From Cymodocea nodosa (Eukaryota; Streptophyta; Magnoliopsida; Alismatales; Cymodoceaceae): a stretch of DNA of 64,000 bases. The notes beneath the pieces are model-generated. The model saw only the letters and a program-made list of their open reading frames with translations. It ran no database searches and was not told the origin of the DNA. Numbering within the stretch: the first letter of the stretch is position 1; every line of letters starts with the position of its first letter. The stretch is from the NCBI GenBank assembly GCA_036874045.1, contig CM072339.1, positions 1,061,501-1,125,500 of the forward strand, written 5' to 3'. The translations under genes were made by a program, and so were the position numbers. Positions 12,301 through 25,000 of this stretch are shown one piece after another.

Positions 12301-14569
12301 CTCCTATTGATATGTTCCTTAGTCTCTAAATGATATTACTTAATCATCTAAGTTGATTTTCTCTTATCTTCAATTGATGTAACTTCTACTTTATTCATAA
12401 TAAAATTGTTTGTAGCTTACTTCTTATAATAGTATTATTTATCCATCTAAACATACTTATCTTAACAGTACTAACTTTTTATATATGGTCATTCTTTATA
12501 GTTTAGTATTTTAAAGCATAAAGTATCTCCAAAAAAATAGTAGTTTTATAGAATTTTTTTTTAAATTTCAAGGATATCTTCTTGTCACATGATATTTTAG
12601 AAACATTTTTTTACTTCATCCATTTTACTTGAATTCTATGAATAGCATCCTCTATAATTTTTCCATTGTTATTTATTATAAATCCTAAATACTTAAAAGT
12701 TTTATTTTTATTTATGAACTACATTGTCATCTAATTTTATGCTTTTATTGTTATTTCTATTTTTATTGAACCTACACTCTATATATTTAATTTTTGGTAT
12801 ATTCAATCTAAATTCTTTGGCTTTAAAATATCTCTTTATAATTATAATTTAGAACTAATTCTTGTTTTACTTTCGTCAATCAAAACTATATCATCAATAA
12901 ATAACATACATCAAAATATTTTTCCTTGAATTTCCTTGGTTATTTCATCTATGACTAAGATAAAAAAAATATAGACGTAGAGAGGACCTTAGTGTATCCG
13001 TCTATTAGAAATTCTATAGTTTTTCTTCTTATAGTTTTCAAACTAGTAACTGTTTTTTCATATATATCTTTTATAATATTAATATATGCTATAGGTATTC
13101 CTTTTTTTTTCCAATATCCATTGCAATAGATTTCTAGGTACTCTATTATAGGTATTCCTTTTTCTTTACTCTAAAATTTTCTTTTAATTGTCTAAGTAAA
13201 TGAATAATTCTTATTGTTGACCTATTTTGTATAAATCTAAATTGATTTTCTCTGATTTTAGTTATATACCTTAGTCTTTGTTTAATTACCTTTTCCCATA
13301 ATTTTATAGTATGACTCATTAACTATTTTTCAATTGATTATTTCTAATCTACTTTTTTTGAAAAATTTGGCTGTAGTTTCTTTAGTCAAATAATAGTTTC
13401 TTTTCTGTCAATACATGATAGTAGATCTTTTCATGGCATCTCAATGCATGCACTCCCTGTTATGTTTGTTTTCATCATAGGATAATTAAATGATGTTGGT
13501 ATACACTGATTCTGTTAAATTTCATTTGCAAGCACTAAAATTTTTAAACTTTTGACACCTGAAAGTCTACTTTAATGAAAGCAAAGAACTTCTACCATAT
13601 GATTGATGCAGATTTGAGTCTTCAAACTCGTACTTGTGATTAAATTTCTTATCTTAATATTAATAAAAAAATTTAAACTTTTGATTCTGTTCCTTCCAGG
13701 TTGACATAATTGGTGTAAGCTGTTATTCCTCGAAGGATTTGTGGACATGGAATTATGAGGGCATTGTACTTCCAGGGGAAAAGACGAATGTCACCCACGA
13801 TCTTTATGTCTCCAATGTGCTTGAAAGACCTAAAGTAATTTACAATGACAAGACCAAACAGTATGTAATGTGGATGCATGTAGATGATGCCAACTATACA
13901 AAAGCTTCTGTTGGTGTGGCTATCAGTGATCACCCAACTGGACCGTTCAAATATCTCTACAGCCAACGCCCACACAGCTTTGATAGCAGGGATATGACCA
14001 TCTTCAAAGATGATGATGGGACAGCCTATCTTATCTATTCCTCCATGGAAAACAGTGAGCTCCATATTGGTCCTCTTACTTGTGACTATCTTGATGTCAT
14101 GCCAGTGATGAGAAGGATATTTACTGGCCAGCACAGAGAATCTCCTGCACTTTTCAAATATGATGGAACTTATTATATGATCACCTCAGGTTGCACAGGT
14201 TGGGCTCCCAACAGGGCATTAGCACATGCGGCTGAATCAATCATGGGTCCATGGGAAACCATAGGTGACCCCTGCATGGGAGGGAATGTTGCGTTTAGCA
14301 CGACAGCCTTCTTCTCACAGGTCACATTTGTTTTACCAATGCCTGGCCTGTCTGGCGCTTTTATATTTATGGCAGATAGATGGAATCCCTCGAATTTGAG
14401 CGATTCAAGGTATGTGTGGCTTCCATTAGTTATAGGTGGAGAAGTAGATGAACCTTTAGAGTACAATTTTGGGTTCCCAGTATGGTCTAGGGTATCCATT
14501 TATTGGCATAGACGGTGGAGGCTTCCCGTAGAAATTTCATTAGAAAGTGATTTAAAATATGCACACTGA
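9332..14569 (+). CDS. Glycosyl hydrolase family 43, GH43A/B-like Golgi exo-beta-1,3-galactosidase
   Basis: The coding exons are 9332..9865 and 13700..14569, joined in phase 0 (AAAR/VDIIGVSCYSS), giving 467 residues, normal for the family. Residues 21-42 (FSILVCSLLGVVVMIN onward) form one hydrophobic segment after a basic N-terminus, typical of a type II Golgi membrane protein. The five-bladed propeller domain begins near SKYFQPGKLWLD and includes GGGILYVESTQTYYWYGE, SSKDLWTWNYEG, RPKVIYNDKTKQYVMW, DHPTGPF, SRDMTIFKDDDGTAYLIYSS, HRESPALFKYDGTYYMITS and WYWHR-like SIYWHRRWRLP at the end. Arabidopsis GH43A/GH43B trim beta-1,3-galactan on arabinogalactan proteins in the Golgi. ATG 9332 was preferred over the in-frame ATG 27 codons upstream, which reads through unrelated AT-rich leader. 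The intron is 3.8 kb and contains a LINE remnant. Confidence 0.9.
9866..13699 (+). other. Intron of the GH43 gene
   Basis: GT at 9866 and CCTTCCAG before 13700. The right two thirds (about 12118-13400) hold an antisense LINE remnant. The left part, 9866-12100, is AT-rich with no recognised content. Confidence 0.85.
12118..13400 (-). mobile_element. Degenerate RTE-type LINE in the GH43 intron, antisense
   Basis: The minus strand, across many stops and frameshifts, keeps the order of a plant RTE-clade reverse transcriptase. LWEKVIKQRLR is followed by ENQFRFIQNRST and IHLLRQLKEN, then AYINIIKDIYEKTVTSLKT. Next comes an LFIDDIVLIDES-like stretch (the YADD-type box, here FIDD), then KMDEVKK, MLYALKY and the tail motif KKLKEVKEDLKLL before IHIINF. 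The 3' end lies near 12118, where an (ATT)n-like tail begins. Nothing is intact. Insertion in an intron, opposite to transcription, is a tolerated location. Confidence 0.75.
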
Positions 14570-16449
14570 ATATGTTGATGTCGTGTCAGTTTGTTCGATT
14601 TGTTCCATTGGCATGGTGTATCAATGAATTGCTACATGGTTTCTGAATAAGATGTGATCCTCAAATGGAGTTCCTTATTCACAAATTTCAGTTGTGGATG
14701 CTCTTAAAAATCTTCATAGTCGTTGATGGTTGGATCTCTTGGAATGTTTATTTTGCTTTAGTGTTGTGGCTGTTCTGCAGGTGTGGATACTTTGCATCAA
14801 GTTACACCTGGCATTCCAAGCTAATCAAATTTCGTTCGTCCAATGGTTGTATTTCACAGAAAGCTTCAACACCTCAATGTGATCATGCTTTCTCCCTATT
14901 GATGTTAGCTTAAACATATGGTTGACTTGGCTAACCCCTTGATTGTGATGGAGCATAAATAAAGTTAAATCAATTAAGTCAAATGAGCTTTTTGTGGGAA
15001 TCATTTGTTCAAATATTAATGGCGGTCCAATCGTGTGTATTGCCATGTGCAGATGGTGACAAAGAATTTGCAAGTTCAGGACGACCTAGATGGAGCCAGA
15101 TGGAAATAATATGAGAATGATTTCACAAGCTTTCCAGAATAGCTCTTCGTTGCTTTGTGTGTGTCTCTGCATGAAAACATCAGCTCTCTGACTTGTGGCA
15201 CTTACCAACTCCATTGCAGCACATTTGGAAGATTAGTGCGTTTTTCGTATCTGAACTGTAACAACACCTTCCTCAAGTCAACAGCTAAAGGGTGATGACT
15301 TATTCAAACAAGGTCTACGTTATTTGTTTGAGGTTTGGTATGCGACCTACCTTGTCTGCAAGTATTTGTTTGATGATGCGTCAGCATCATGCATGAGACA
15401 GGAGCAAGCTGCTTAATCTTTTTGACTTCAAAAAGGGAAAGAATCAGATTAGTTTATTACAAAAAGTTCTGAATTTAAGGTAGACAACTGGGGCTTGACG
15501 TGATTATGATGGATTAAAAGATTCATCTAGTGGTTATGATGATTAAGCAAGAAAGGAGAATAAATATCATGAGCAAATGGCATCTGGTGGTGGGGGAGGT
15601 AGTTCAAAGATGGTAGAATATTGAATGCGCCTGGTCCACCATTTTTTAGGTGAGACGTCTTCTGAGATCATGCAGGACTCTACGAATGTATGTATACCTT
15701 GACCGTGAAATTTCAAATTATTCGTATTTTAGAATTACTTGAAGGATGACATGCAGAATCCCATTTCCTTGGAAATTTTTTCACTTTCCTATAGAACGAA
15801 TCTAATATATGGGGCACTTCATCAATGTAGAGTGTAGGAAGTGTAGGAAGCATTTAATAATACACAGATTTATCCCCGTAAGTGAATAATTTCTGAGAAA
15901 GCATCGTTGATGGTTACCAAAATCACTATCTCTAGTACAGAGTGAAGCAACCTTAACATTGTTACGCGAAAGTCATCTGGTTCATTTCTCCCATCCGAAG
16001 CAAGGGAAAACGGTTCTCTTGTCTCAAATTTTTAAGGACTGCTGGGAATTAAAGTGACCGCATGGTTAAGGAATCGATCAATTTTTTGATTTAGACAATA
16101 AAGAACATATCAATCAATTCATGTACATGCATTTATGCTACCTTGTGATGGTGGAAAAGCTCAGGAAATATATCCATCTCTTGTATACATGGATGAGAGA
16201 ATTACATACATACACGGATGAGGTACAATGCATTTATTAGAAATTTGTCAATTTATTTGACATCTAGTGCATTATGCATGTCTGCTTATACAGTATTGCA
16301 TTGTCTTGTGGTTCACCTACTTCATTGTGGTAGCGTGGTTTTGACTTTGTCAGTTTTGATGGAACTAGCAAGAGGCGTTGGCCTGCTTCATTTGTGCAAG
16401 AATTAATCATTCTCCAAACGGGTACTAGCTAAAATGAAGCAAGGTAATT

Positions 16450-16930
16450 TAAAAATCCTTCTGTCTCTTGACTTCTTTACCTAACAAGCGTGTTCACTAC
16501 ACATTTTTCAATGATGAATGTATTGTTGTCTATCTTTATATTGATGGCATATATACTATTGTTTGTTGAGATGAAAGATTTGAATATACTATAATTGTAG
16601 ATTCCTAAAACTATCTCTACAAGAACTGAGTGTCGATTTCCTACATCTCAATTAAGATATTCTTAAATTGATGAGAGATTATCACGTCTTGCAAATTATA
16701 TAAAACTGGAGATACCATCTTTTGTGTACAAGTTGAGTAGATAAATGAGATATCTATCCAAATTGAACCCATAGGGAACTTTGAATAAGATACTTGTAGA
16801 TACCTAAAGGAAATCACTTTCCTTGGACCACATTGTGGACGATATTCTTCAATTTTGGCATTGTTAGTAGTTGGATGGTTAAGAAGTATGGAAGTATGGC
16901 ACATCAATGCCACCAAGAACTAGACTACAT
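16450..16930 (+). mobile_element. Possible Ty1/copia reverse-transcriptase remnant
   Basis: The plus strand reads VHYTFFNDECIVVYLYIDGIY, resembling the copia pattern of a short lead, then VCLYVDDM, with YIDG in place of YVDD. A degenerate stretch with EMKDL follows, as in the copia connection domain. Multiple stops are present and no terminal repeats are visible. The assignment is weak. Confidence 0.35.
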
Positions 16931-18838
16931 TATTATCTCTTTCCATTCTTAAACAAAATTTCATACTTTGAGGTGTGCGGCTAAGCGACCATTTTATTTA
17001 TTCATTCATTTATTTGAAACTAACAATTCACATAAACTATTTTAAAGATCGAAGAAAGGCAAATTTTTCAAAATGCAATTCCCACAAAACAATATGCATT
17101 TGGTCTGATTCATGTAAAAAAACAAACCGCATGATCGTAAGTGGTGAAACAAGACATACATGTAGGTAAGAGTAAGATATGTGATTTATATATGGTATCT
17201 GTAAGTGATATATAAAAATAAAGTAATATCATGTAATTTACAATATCTATAAGTAGAAATAAGAATAAACAGTAAAAACAAGTAGAAATCATGTGGCTTA
17301 CAGTACTTATAAATAGAAGTGATGATAATAAGCAACAAGTTGAAGTAGGGAGTGAGAGTTATGCATACATGAAGTCATGCGATTCGGGTTATTAGCTAAA
17401 ATCAAACATTACCTAAACAAAAATTGTGACAACAGTTTTCACTTAGGAACGTACGGTTAGGTCAAGTGATCATGGAACATCATGTGTCTTTTATTTAAAT
17501 TTTGAACCAAACGGTATGACCGGTACAACATGTTTCGTTTTTACCACAAACACCGCGCTTGCCAAAAATGTGTTTCCCAAACATGCGGCGTGAGGAGGAA
17601 CGGAAACACAGAGGAAGAGCAGGTGACGCTTTTCCCATCTCCCTCTGCTGGTAAAAGTTTATTTTACTCCAACTAAGGGTATGAATGGAGTGCGTACGAG
17701 GTTAGGATATAATGCGATCAATTTATTCGTATATATTAAACCTCTAGGTGAACTAGCCAACCTTGCAGTGTTCTTAATTTGCAGGTAGATGAGGCAGATC
17801 AAGGCAAGCTGTGGTAGAAATTTGTTGCACAACAGTTTCCATACGTATATGGTAATCAGGCCTTGTTTATTCGGTAATTATGCGTGATGTCCTCAGTTTT
17901 AATTTTTCTTCTTGCAGAGATCATGATCGTGACCACACATATATATTATATTTGATAACGTAGAACTAGCTCGTTCAAGGGAGCAAAGTAAAGGGAAGAA
18001 GCATCTTGAAAGGAGATTCAGGCCAGTCACAAAAGAGGAGGGTTTGAATTTTCAAACTCCGCTGCTGACATTATTTGAAAATTAATTTAAGATAGACGTG
18101 ACAGATAACAACGTAGTGTAATTTTTTGTTTAATAAGGGCGTGGTGCCATTTTATGTGATATTCGGAGCAAGCTAGATATGTAGTGTGTGTTGATTAAAG
18201 AAAGGTGAAGTGACTTGTTTGGCGAATTAAAACAACATCGTTGCAGGACAATCAGATCATACGGTGGAATTGGTCGATAGAAAAGAAAGGAACTTAAAGA
18301 TTCCATTAGTTAAACCATAGAAGTTAGCAAGTCCACTTCTCTGACCTAACGCAACAATTTGATAGACACGACAACAGAAGGGCGTTAAGTGTATTCTATC
18401 ATACGCGGATGAGTGATCGAGGACAAAGACGCCCATGATACATACAAGTAAACCCAAAGACCAGAGGCTAGGGTTTCGTCGGTAGGACTTGCACCGAGTG
18501 GACGTTTGAGCCTGCGCAGGGGTTGGTTCTTGAGGAAGATAGGGTTTTGGCGCATCTCAGATCACACCATACGATGAAGAAGGTATGATGTGAATGTGAG
18601 AGAAAGGAGGGGGAGAGAGAGAGAGAGCACATGTAGGGCAGGCATGATAAAAGAATAAAGATGATAACGTTGGGCCTGAAAAGCAGCTCCCACCACTGCA
18701 AATTAAACACGGCGGGGGCCGGGATGAGGCATCACCACCACGTCAACAGATATCACTAGTACTGGACCTCTCTGCGGTGGCGGTGGTGGTGGGGGCGAGC
18801 AGGAAGACCAATTGCACTACCTTTTGATCTCAATATAT

Positions 18839-18840
<2 letters not shown>

Positions 18841-18890
<50 letters not shown>
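18841..18890. repeat. (TC)n microsatellite
   Basis: A perfect TC dinucleotide run of about 50 bases. It lies 0.7 kb beyond the SHR stop codon and creates spurious S/L and R/E frames. Confidence 0.95.
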
Positions 18891-18892
<2 letters not shown>

Positions 18893-19623
18893 TTCTCTGA
18901 AAAGGCAAAGACTCGAAAGAGAGAAGAGACGGAAAGAGGAAAAGCAACCCATCAGATGTATGCTGGGCAAATCCAGCCCCAACTCCACCATCTTCTGCTA
19001 GATTCGATATAAAGTTGTCAACACCGCATTCCCAATTGTCGATGAACTTTTCGTTAAGATTCAAATCGACCGCTAACATTACAGAAAAATAAAAGAAAAC
19101 AAACCTGAACCACATACGGTGGAACGATCGATCGATCATGAGTGGGACTATTAATGATCGATAACATTAATGTTCGATCTGTACGTTGTTGTTGAGAACA
19201 AGAAGCTAGCAGCTTGCCAGATGCTTCTGGTCATTTCTTCTGTACGTACGTCGTTGTTGGTCGAGTTAACCACATGCTTCTTCCAGGGATGGAGAAATGG
19301 AAACAAAAGGAGAGTAGAAACGATGGAGAGGTGTCAGTGGAGGAGAAGAAAAGAAAGCAGGCGGTGCAGAAGAACCCAAGCTGAAAATGGGTAGAAGGTA
19401 AAAGAATCCATGCAGCACAAGGAAAAAAGGCAGGGGTACGAGGCTAAAATTAAAGATTGATTGTGGAAATGAACCTGGCATTGGGATATGTAATTGATTC
19501 CAACAATAATAGTAATGATTAAGCAAAATAAAGGATCGAGAGCGAGGAAGAAAAATTAAAGATCGATGGAACAAAACAAAATAAAACAAAACAAATACGA
19601 GAGATTGGATGGATGGAAGCAAT

Positions 19624-21273
19624 TCAAGGCTTCCAGGCAGAAGCCCACACCACGGGCTGCTCCTTCCATGCGAGGAAAATCCCAGCCGTCGAACCGTCCA
19701 CGTCCGATCCCTGGACCAACGACCAACCTTCCCTGTACCTTCTCAGCAACGCCCTGACGTCATCCGCCGCATCATCGCTGAGGGCGACCGGTTCGAACCC
19801 GGCTGATCTCATCCGACCCGACCACTTGGACCCGGTCTCCCGTCTCTCCGCGGACTCCCCCGGCTCGCACGCCACCAAGTCCACGATCGCCCTTCCCGCC
19901 GCCCTCTCCAGCGCCAGCCTCTCGTTGCTCGTCTTCGCAAAGCTCTCGTCCAAGGAGTCCAAGTACGCCCCGAAGAACCGCAGGCTCTCCCGGAACGACT
20001 TGAGGAACTTGTCGCCGTTCCAATCCCCGTCCACGTCCACTTCGATGTCGGCTTCCTCTTCCACTATGGTCAGGACTCTCGGCCGGAGGCGCAGGAAGGC
20101 GGTGGCTAAGGAGTCCCTCCCGTTTGACGTGGGGATGCTGTGCATGGTGTTGACGCAGTTGATGGCCAACGCCTCGTCCGAGCTGAGATTGATGCACGAC
20201 TCCAAGTCCAAGTTGGAGAGATGGCCAGCGTGGTGGATGTACTGGAATTTGAACGGTACGCCCATGAGCCGGGCGAATTTCTCCATCCTCGCACCGATCT
20301 CCTTCATAACCTTTTGGACCGAGGGAGAGGGGGCTGCCGTGACAACCAGGGTGGTGAGGCGGAGGTGTGGTGTCTCGTCCGACGAGCGGGTGGCCAGGGC
20401 CTCGAGGAGGGTGGGCCACTGCGTACAGAACGTGTTGCTGATGTCGAGGATGTGGAGGCGCTGCTCGCCGTCGAGGGCTTCTAGGATAGCGCCGTTGGAA
20501 GCCACGTGGCCGAAGGTTGACCATGGACTGGCTTCCTGGAAGCGGAGGGCGGTGCGGCGGGTGGAGTCGAACGACGTGACCTTCTCGGAGGCGGCCGCAA
20601 GGGTTTCGAGGCAGCGGTTGCCGGAGGACGTCATGCGGGAGAAGAGTGCTTGTAGATAGTAAGCGGCGAGCTTCTGGTCGGTGTCGCCGTAGGGGGAGGC
20701 GAGCTCGTTGAGCATCCACATGAGGTGCTGAATGCGGGCGGTGTCGCGGGCGTGCACAGCCCTGGCACACTCGAGGAGGAGGTCAGACGACCACTTGGAC
20801 GACGTGAAGTCGAGGTTGACGTTGAGGATGTTGTGGTCGGGGCAGGAAAACTCGGTTGTGGGGGTGCTGGAAGTGGCAGTGCCGGCGGTGGGTGGCGTGT
20901 AGTTGTAAGTGGTGGTGGTGGTGGTGGTGGTGGTGGTGGTGGTGGTGGGCGTGGGCGTGTTGGTGGTGGTGCTGGTGGTTTGTTGTTGTACTGGGTAATA
21001 GTAGTGTTGTTTGGAGGAGGAGGAGGAGAAGTCGTCTTCATCCATGTATATATTGGACGTGGTGTAGTTGGCGTTGATGTTGACGATGTGACTGGTGTTG
21101 TTGCAGCATTCTTCGTCGTCGTCTTCGTCCAAGGAGGCGTTGAAGGGGAAGTGGTGGTGATGGTGTTGGGTGGTGGTGGTTTGCCTGGAGGATCTGGAGC
21201 TGCTGGAGGTTCTGCTGGAGTTGAAGGATTGCTGGTCTGGGTGGTAGGAGACTAGGCGGAACAAGGTATCCAT
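19624..21273 (-). CDS. SHR: SHORT-ROOT-type GRAS transcription factor
   Basis: A single intronless frame of 549 residues. It begins [11 protein letters not shown], the characteristic SHR start, followed by a low-complexity N-terminus rich in Ser, His, Asp and Thr (a Thr run at about residues 110-122). The GRAS domain runs from about residue 160 to the end: leucine-rich repeat I ([16 protein letters not shown]), the VHIID-type core at about 273-277 ([21 protein letters not shown]), LRLTTLVV, the PFYRE-equivalent region and the SAW motif ending [17 protein letters not shown] is made in the stele, moves one cell layer outward, binds SCARECROW and specifies endodermis and asymmetric division. In monocots SHR proteins also affect ground-tissue layers and leaf anatomy. 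The length fits the family (Arabidopsis SHR is about 530). Possible regulation is discussed under the upstream region. Confidence 0.95.
   Translation of the reverse strand: MDTLFRLVSYHPDQQSFNSSRTSSSSRSSRQTTTTQHHHHHFPFNASLDEDDDEECCNNTSHIVNINANYTTSNIYMDEDDFSSSSSKQHYYYPVQQQTTSTTTNTPTPTTTTTTTTTTTTTYNYTPPTAGTATSSTPTTEFSCPDHNILNVNLDFTSSKWSSDLLLECARAVHARDTARIQHLMWMLNELASPYGDTDQKLAAYYLQALFSRMTSSGNRCLETLAAASEKVTSFDSTRRTALRFQEASPWSTFGHVASNGAILEALDGEQRLHILDISNTFCTQWPTLLEALATRSSDETPHLRLTTLVVTAAPSPSVQKVMKEIGARMEKFARLMGVPFKFQYIHHAGHLSNLDLESCINLSSDEALAINCVNTMHSIPTSNGRDSLATAFLRLRPRVLTIVEEEADIEVDVDGDWNGDKFLKSFRESLRFFGAYLDSLDESFAKTSNERLALERAAGRAIVDLVACEPGESAERRETGSKWSGRMRSAGFEPVALSDDAADDVRALLRRYREGWSLVQGSDVDGSTAGIFLAWKEQPVVWASAWKP
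20909..20948. repeat. (GGT)n trinucleotide run inside SHR
   Basis: About thirteen GGT units on the plus strand encode the poly-Thr run of SHR on the minus strand. The length is likely to vary between alleles. Confidence 0.9.
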
Positions 21274-21553
21274 TTAACCAAACCCCACCTCATCAATTGG
21301 GTTTTATGGCCTGCTTGTGATGGGAAATTTCCCAGTGGTAGCAGAAGCACAAGCATGAGGACATGATCGCGCGAGTTGGGTATCTTTCCTTTTTCCTCTC
21401 TCTCTTTCTTTTTCAAATTTATTATTTCTGGAGGGAGAGAGATCGATCGAGTGGAGCAGAAGCAAAGGATGGGGGATGCTGGGATTGGATTTAGATGGTT
21501 GGCTTTTAAAGTTTGAAAGAGAAGGGAAGCATGATCAAGCTTATATGGTGATG

Positions 21554-21556
<3 letters not shown>

Positions 21557-21588
<32 letters not shown>
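21557..21588. repeat. (AG)n microsatellite
   Basis: A perfect AG run of about 32 bases, 284 bp upstream of the SHR start codon. Confidence 0.95.
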
Positions 21589-21590
<2 letters not shown>

Positions 21591-21985
21591 AGCGGAGAGG
21601 GGAGGTGGATGAGGAGGAAGAGAAGGAAGGGGAGGAGCGGGATGGGCTAGTGGAGGTGTGGGAGAGAATCTTGTAGTGTAGGAATTACACTTTCTTTTGA
21701 GGCTTCTTTTGGTGCAATCGATGAGAGAAATGAGTGGGTTTTCTTCTTTTCCTGCGTTTTGCTATTCCTTTTTGGCGCACCCTTTATTTCTTTGCTGGAC
21801 GGTGGGTCTTCTCTTCTATTAAAAACATGTATGGAGGACAGGAAAGACAGAGAAATGGAAGGAGGAGGAGGAGGAGGAGGACGAGGAGGAGGAGGTGGTG
21901 GCGTGCTTCCTTCTCACTCGTGGAATATTTCTGACATGCAATATCATATTGCATGAACAAAAACAAGACTCCAGCGAGAGGGAGA

Positions 21986-22060
21986 AGAGGAGGAGGAGGA
22001 GGAGGAGGAGGAGGAGGAGGAGGAGGAGGAGGAGGAGGTGGTGGTGGTGGTGGTGGTGGA
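21986..22060. repeat. (AGG)n/(TGG)n microsatellite
   Basis: A compound trinucleotide run, AGG units followed by TGG units. It gives rise to the poly-Gly and poly-Arg frames seen here, which are not genes. Confidence 0.95.
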
Positions 22061-25000
22061 CGGACGTCAGAAAGGCTGCAGGGCGTGGATCTTCACCATC
22101 ATCAAACCCACCACCATCTCAATTCCCACCCCCAAGACATTCTTTGCTCCGGCCACCTGTGACATCTCTTTCGCTTTTCTCCTCGTGTTCAAGTCCACCA
22201 ATTATTTTACATACGAACCCACCCACCCATCATCACACAAGAGAAATTATCACACTGGGCGCTTCTTTGGGTGTGTAAATACATAAAGTTGCTTATTGTT
22301 TTTCACCTTTGGACTGCCACTAACTCTCCTTTACCGGACACATTACATGGAAATGGACGCATCTGCACAGCCATGGAACTAAAGCCTGTGCACTCCTGTG
22401 TTGGTGTAATTATACCAATGCTTGCTAGGCATAATCATGCTTGTTCCCTTAGTTTTTCCTCCCAGGTGTTTGCTCTGCTCCAACGCCTGAATTCTTAGGG
22501 CTTCCTGATCATGTCTCAGACACTTAACCATCACTCTTCTCTAACAGATTTGAAACAAATTAATCACAACCGCATATAAAGATATATATGGAGATTTAGC
22601 TCAACACATCTGACACAACCATTTATACATATATATATATATATGAGTTGAGTCGTGTGTGTCTCCTTTGATTGTTGATGAGTTGAATCCAATTATGGGT
22701 TGGGCCAACATTTTGTTCTTTGTGGTTTAGATGAGCTTCTCTTCTGATAAGGCCAGGAAGTGGCTTAGATGAGCTTCAAAAGCTGCATGGATGACTAGCG
22801 TTTCTCCAGAACCCCTTTTCTTTTTTTTGCCCTTAAAAAATTCTGCCATCCTCAACTCCAATCATTTTGCAGGCCTCCTCCTCATGCTTGGAGAGCATTT
22901 TTAGTTTTCCAATCGGATGCTCTCCTGATACCAATTAATCGCATATGATGGCCGACTCCTAACCAAATAAATTAAGAGAAACATGGTTCGTATATTCTCC
23001 AGACAACAATTGGACTTGTTCTTTGGAATCCCTAGTGGTTAGGTCAAACGACCTATACTTGATGCTTTAGGGAACCATGGGGAACAGGCATGGGCTTGGA
23101 ATGGGTTTTTTTACGCATGCAGAGTTATTATATTGTTTGTATGGGCTTAGAATAAATAAATTCTGATCAAACGTCCACATTGCATGAACGATTGTGTTAG
23201 AAACATATATTATAAATACATACATACATATATACACACACACACGCACATATAGAGAGAGAGTGTGTGTGGTAAAACAGTTGGGTTGCACTTAAAAATA
23301 ACACACACACACAGGATGCTGGCTATTACATCAACGCTTATGATCTTTTAGGTATCAAAGCTGTGTGGTGATGAAATCTGAGGGCGTTGGCCGGGTAGAA
23401 TTAATCAAGAAACATATAACACTAATGCTGTGCTTCTCTCTCTCTATTTTATGTACATAAGAGAATTGCCGTACACTAACATTAATTAAGCATAAATAAA
23501 GTTCTAGTGATAAAACTATAACTAAAGTAAAAATACAAAAGAATTCAACAAAGACAATGACGAAAGGAGCAGAAATAAACAACAATTCAACAACAACAGA
23601 AAGACAAACAAGCAAAAGACTCGACAAGTGTAGCAAAACAACTGCAAAAGAAAAGAAGTTAATTTCTCTCACCTACAATTGATTTTCATGGGGTATCATG
23701 CCTTTCTCCTAAATTAAAACAATATTGATGATATTCAAACATTCTAACCAAATAAGTAGTAAGAGAAACTCTCATAAGATCGTTGCTTTAATGCTAATAT
23801 TTTAGAGAAATGAGGGAATTAACAAAAGAAGAGAAGAGAAGAGGAGAGAATACCTTTTGTTTTCTTAGTGCTTTGAACAAATCCTCAAGTAATGGTCAAC
23901 TTTGCAGGAGTTGGGAAGAGGACAGCGGAAGCTGTCATATTGCCTTCTTTGAGTTGAATCAAACTCAAGTTAATTAAGAAAGAAAGTAATCGATTGCTAT
24001 TGGTTAATTTTTCCTTGTGCATGTTGAAAATTAGAGATCATTTCTCAAGTTCAAAGCTTCAGCTGGCTTGACCAAACTTAAGGATATATGTATGCTTTTT
24101 GCCCTCCATACTTTATTCTTGCTTTAGAGCTCTAAGGTAATGAAAACCAAATCTATTTCTTTTAAAAATGTAGATCTTCAAAGACAATGTAGAACTAAAT
24201 AAATGATACCTCTTTTCACCTTTACGTATAGGACACCATCTCTAAATATTTCTCCATGTTAATTTCTCCTTAGGCTTAAAACTTACCACTTGTTTGAAAT
24301 TTTACACTCATGGTTGTAAGCGTTATCGATTGAATAAAAGAACAATCTTCATTTAAGTTCATTGCAACGCAATTAAGCCTATCTTAAATGTTAACTAAGA
24401 TATCTCTCCAACAAATATGTCTTTCAAAGACTATTATGCCCCCATTTGTAGATGTTTTTTTGTGGCTAACTCCAAGTCTTCTAAGAGATGTAGTGCGTGT
24501 GGTTTTTAAGAATTCTTACAGACAAAACTTACAGGAATTTTTGTTCTAGTCACTCTAGGTTTACTGTGCTGTAGTACTAAGGAGGAAACAAAAGTTGATT
24601 GAAGGAGGTTTCAACATCTCTCAACACTATAGCTACAAAATTTAACAGTTCTTATTGTAGAAACTTCTCTTGAAGTTACTACAGTACGGATGATATCTAA
24701 AAAGCTGTAACCAAACGCAACATATGAAACAACAATATTTTGACCAAATAAAGCATATGGGTTAGTCACAGAAGATTCACTCCAATCTTGGGAGGAAAGG
24801 TTTCACTGTAGATCGCAATTCTCGAAAAGAGGAATTCACTGTGAATTATGAACAACATGGATCTGGAATCTGCTGTTTTTTGGGTTGGCTATTATATGTC
24901 TACAAAAGCTACACGCCACTGCTGAAAGCTTTTGAATTACAGGAAACAATATTCCTGTTTATGCCCATCAAACCAGGTGGCGAGTCGGTCTGCTCATTGT

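Larger units (their letters stand above)
14570..19623. other. Intergenic region between the convergent GH43 and SHR genes
   Basis: The first several hundred bases are expected to be the GH43 3' untranslated region. A copia-like remnant (16450-16930) and a (TC)n tract (18841-18890) are listed separately. No open frame here resembles a known protein. The last few hundred bases before 19624 should be the SHR 3' untranslated region. Confidence 0.5.
21274..22060 (-). promoter_or_regulatory. SHR upstream region with purine-rich repeats
   Basis: The region immediately upstream of SHR contains an (AG)n run at 21557-21588, GGA-rich blocks near 21860-21895, and a long (AGG)n run at 21986-22038 passing into (TGG)n to about 22060. 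GA/CT repeats close to plant promoters can bind BPC-type GAGA factors. That role is inference here. A TATAAGC element on the minus strand near 21540 is a possible TATA box. Confidence 0.4.

Noticed and set aside
18756-19139. 127-codon minus-strand frame with Arg/Glu repeats
   Set aside because: The RE repeat is a translation of the (TC)n microsatellite and the rest has no recognisable features.
19613-20659. 348-codon plus-strand frame opposite SHR
   Set aside because: It is antisense to the GRAS domain. GC-rich exons leave long open antisense frames, and the translation has no protein-like family signature.
20725-21255. Gly/Val-rich 176-codon plus-strand frame
   Set aside because: It is generated by the antisense of the SHR N-terminal repeats; no glycine-rich protein gene is needed to explain it.
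21895-22278. Arg/Trp-rich and Gly-rich frames near 22.0 kb
   Set aside because: They derive from the (AGG)n/(TGG)n repeat.
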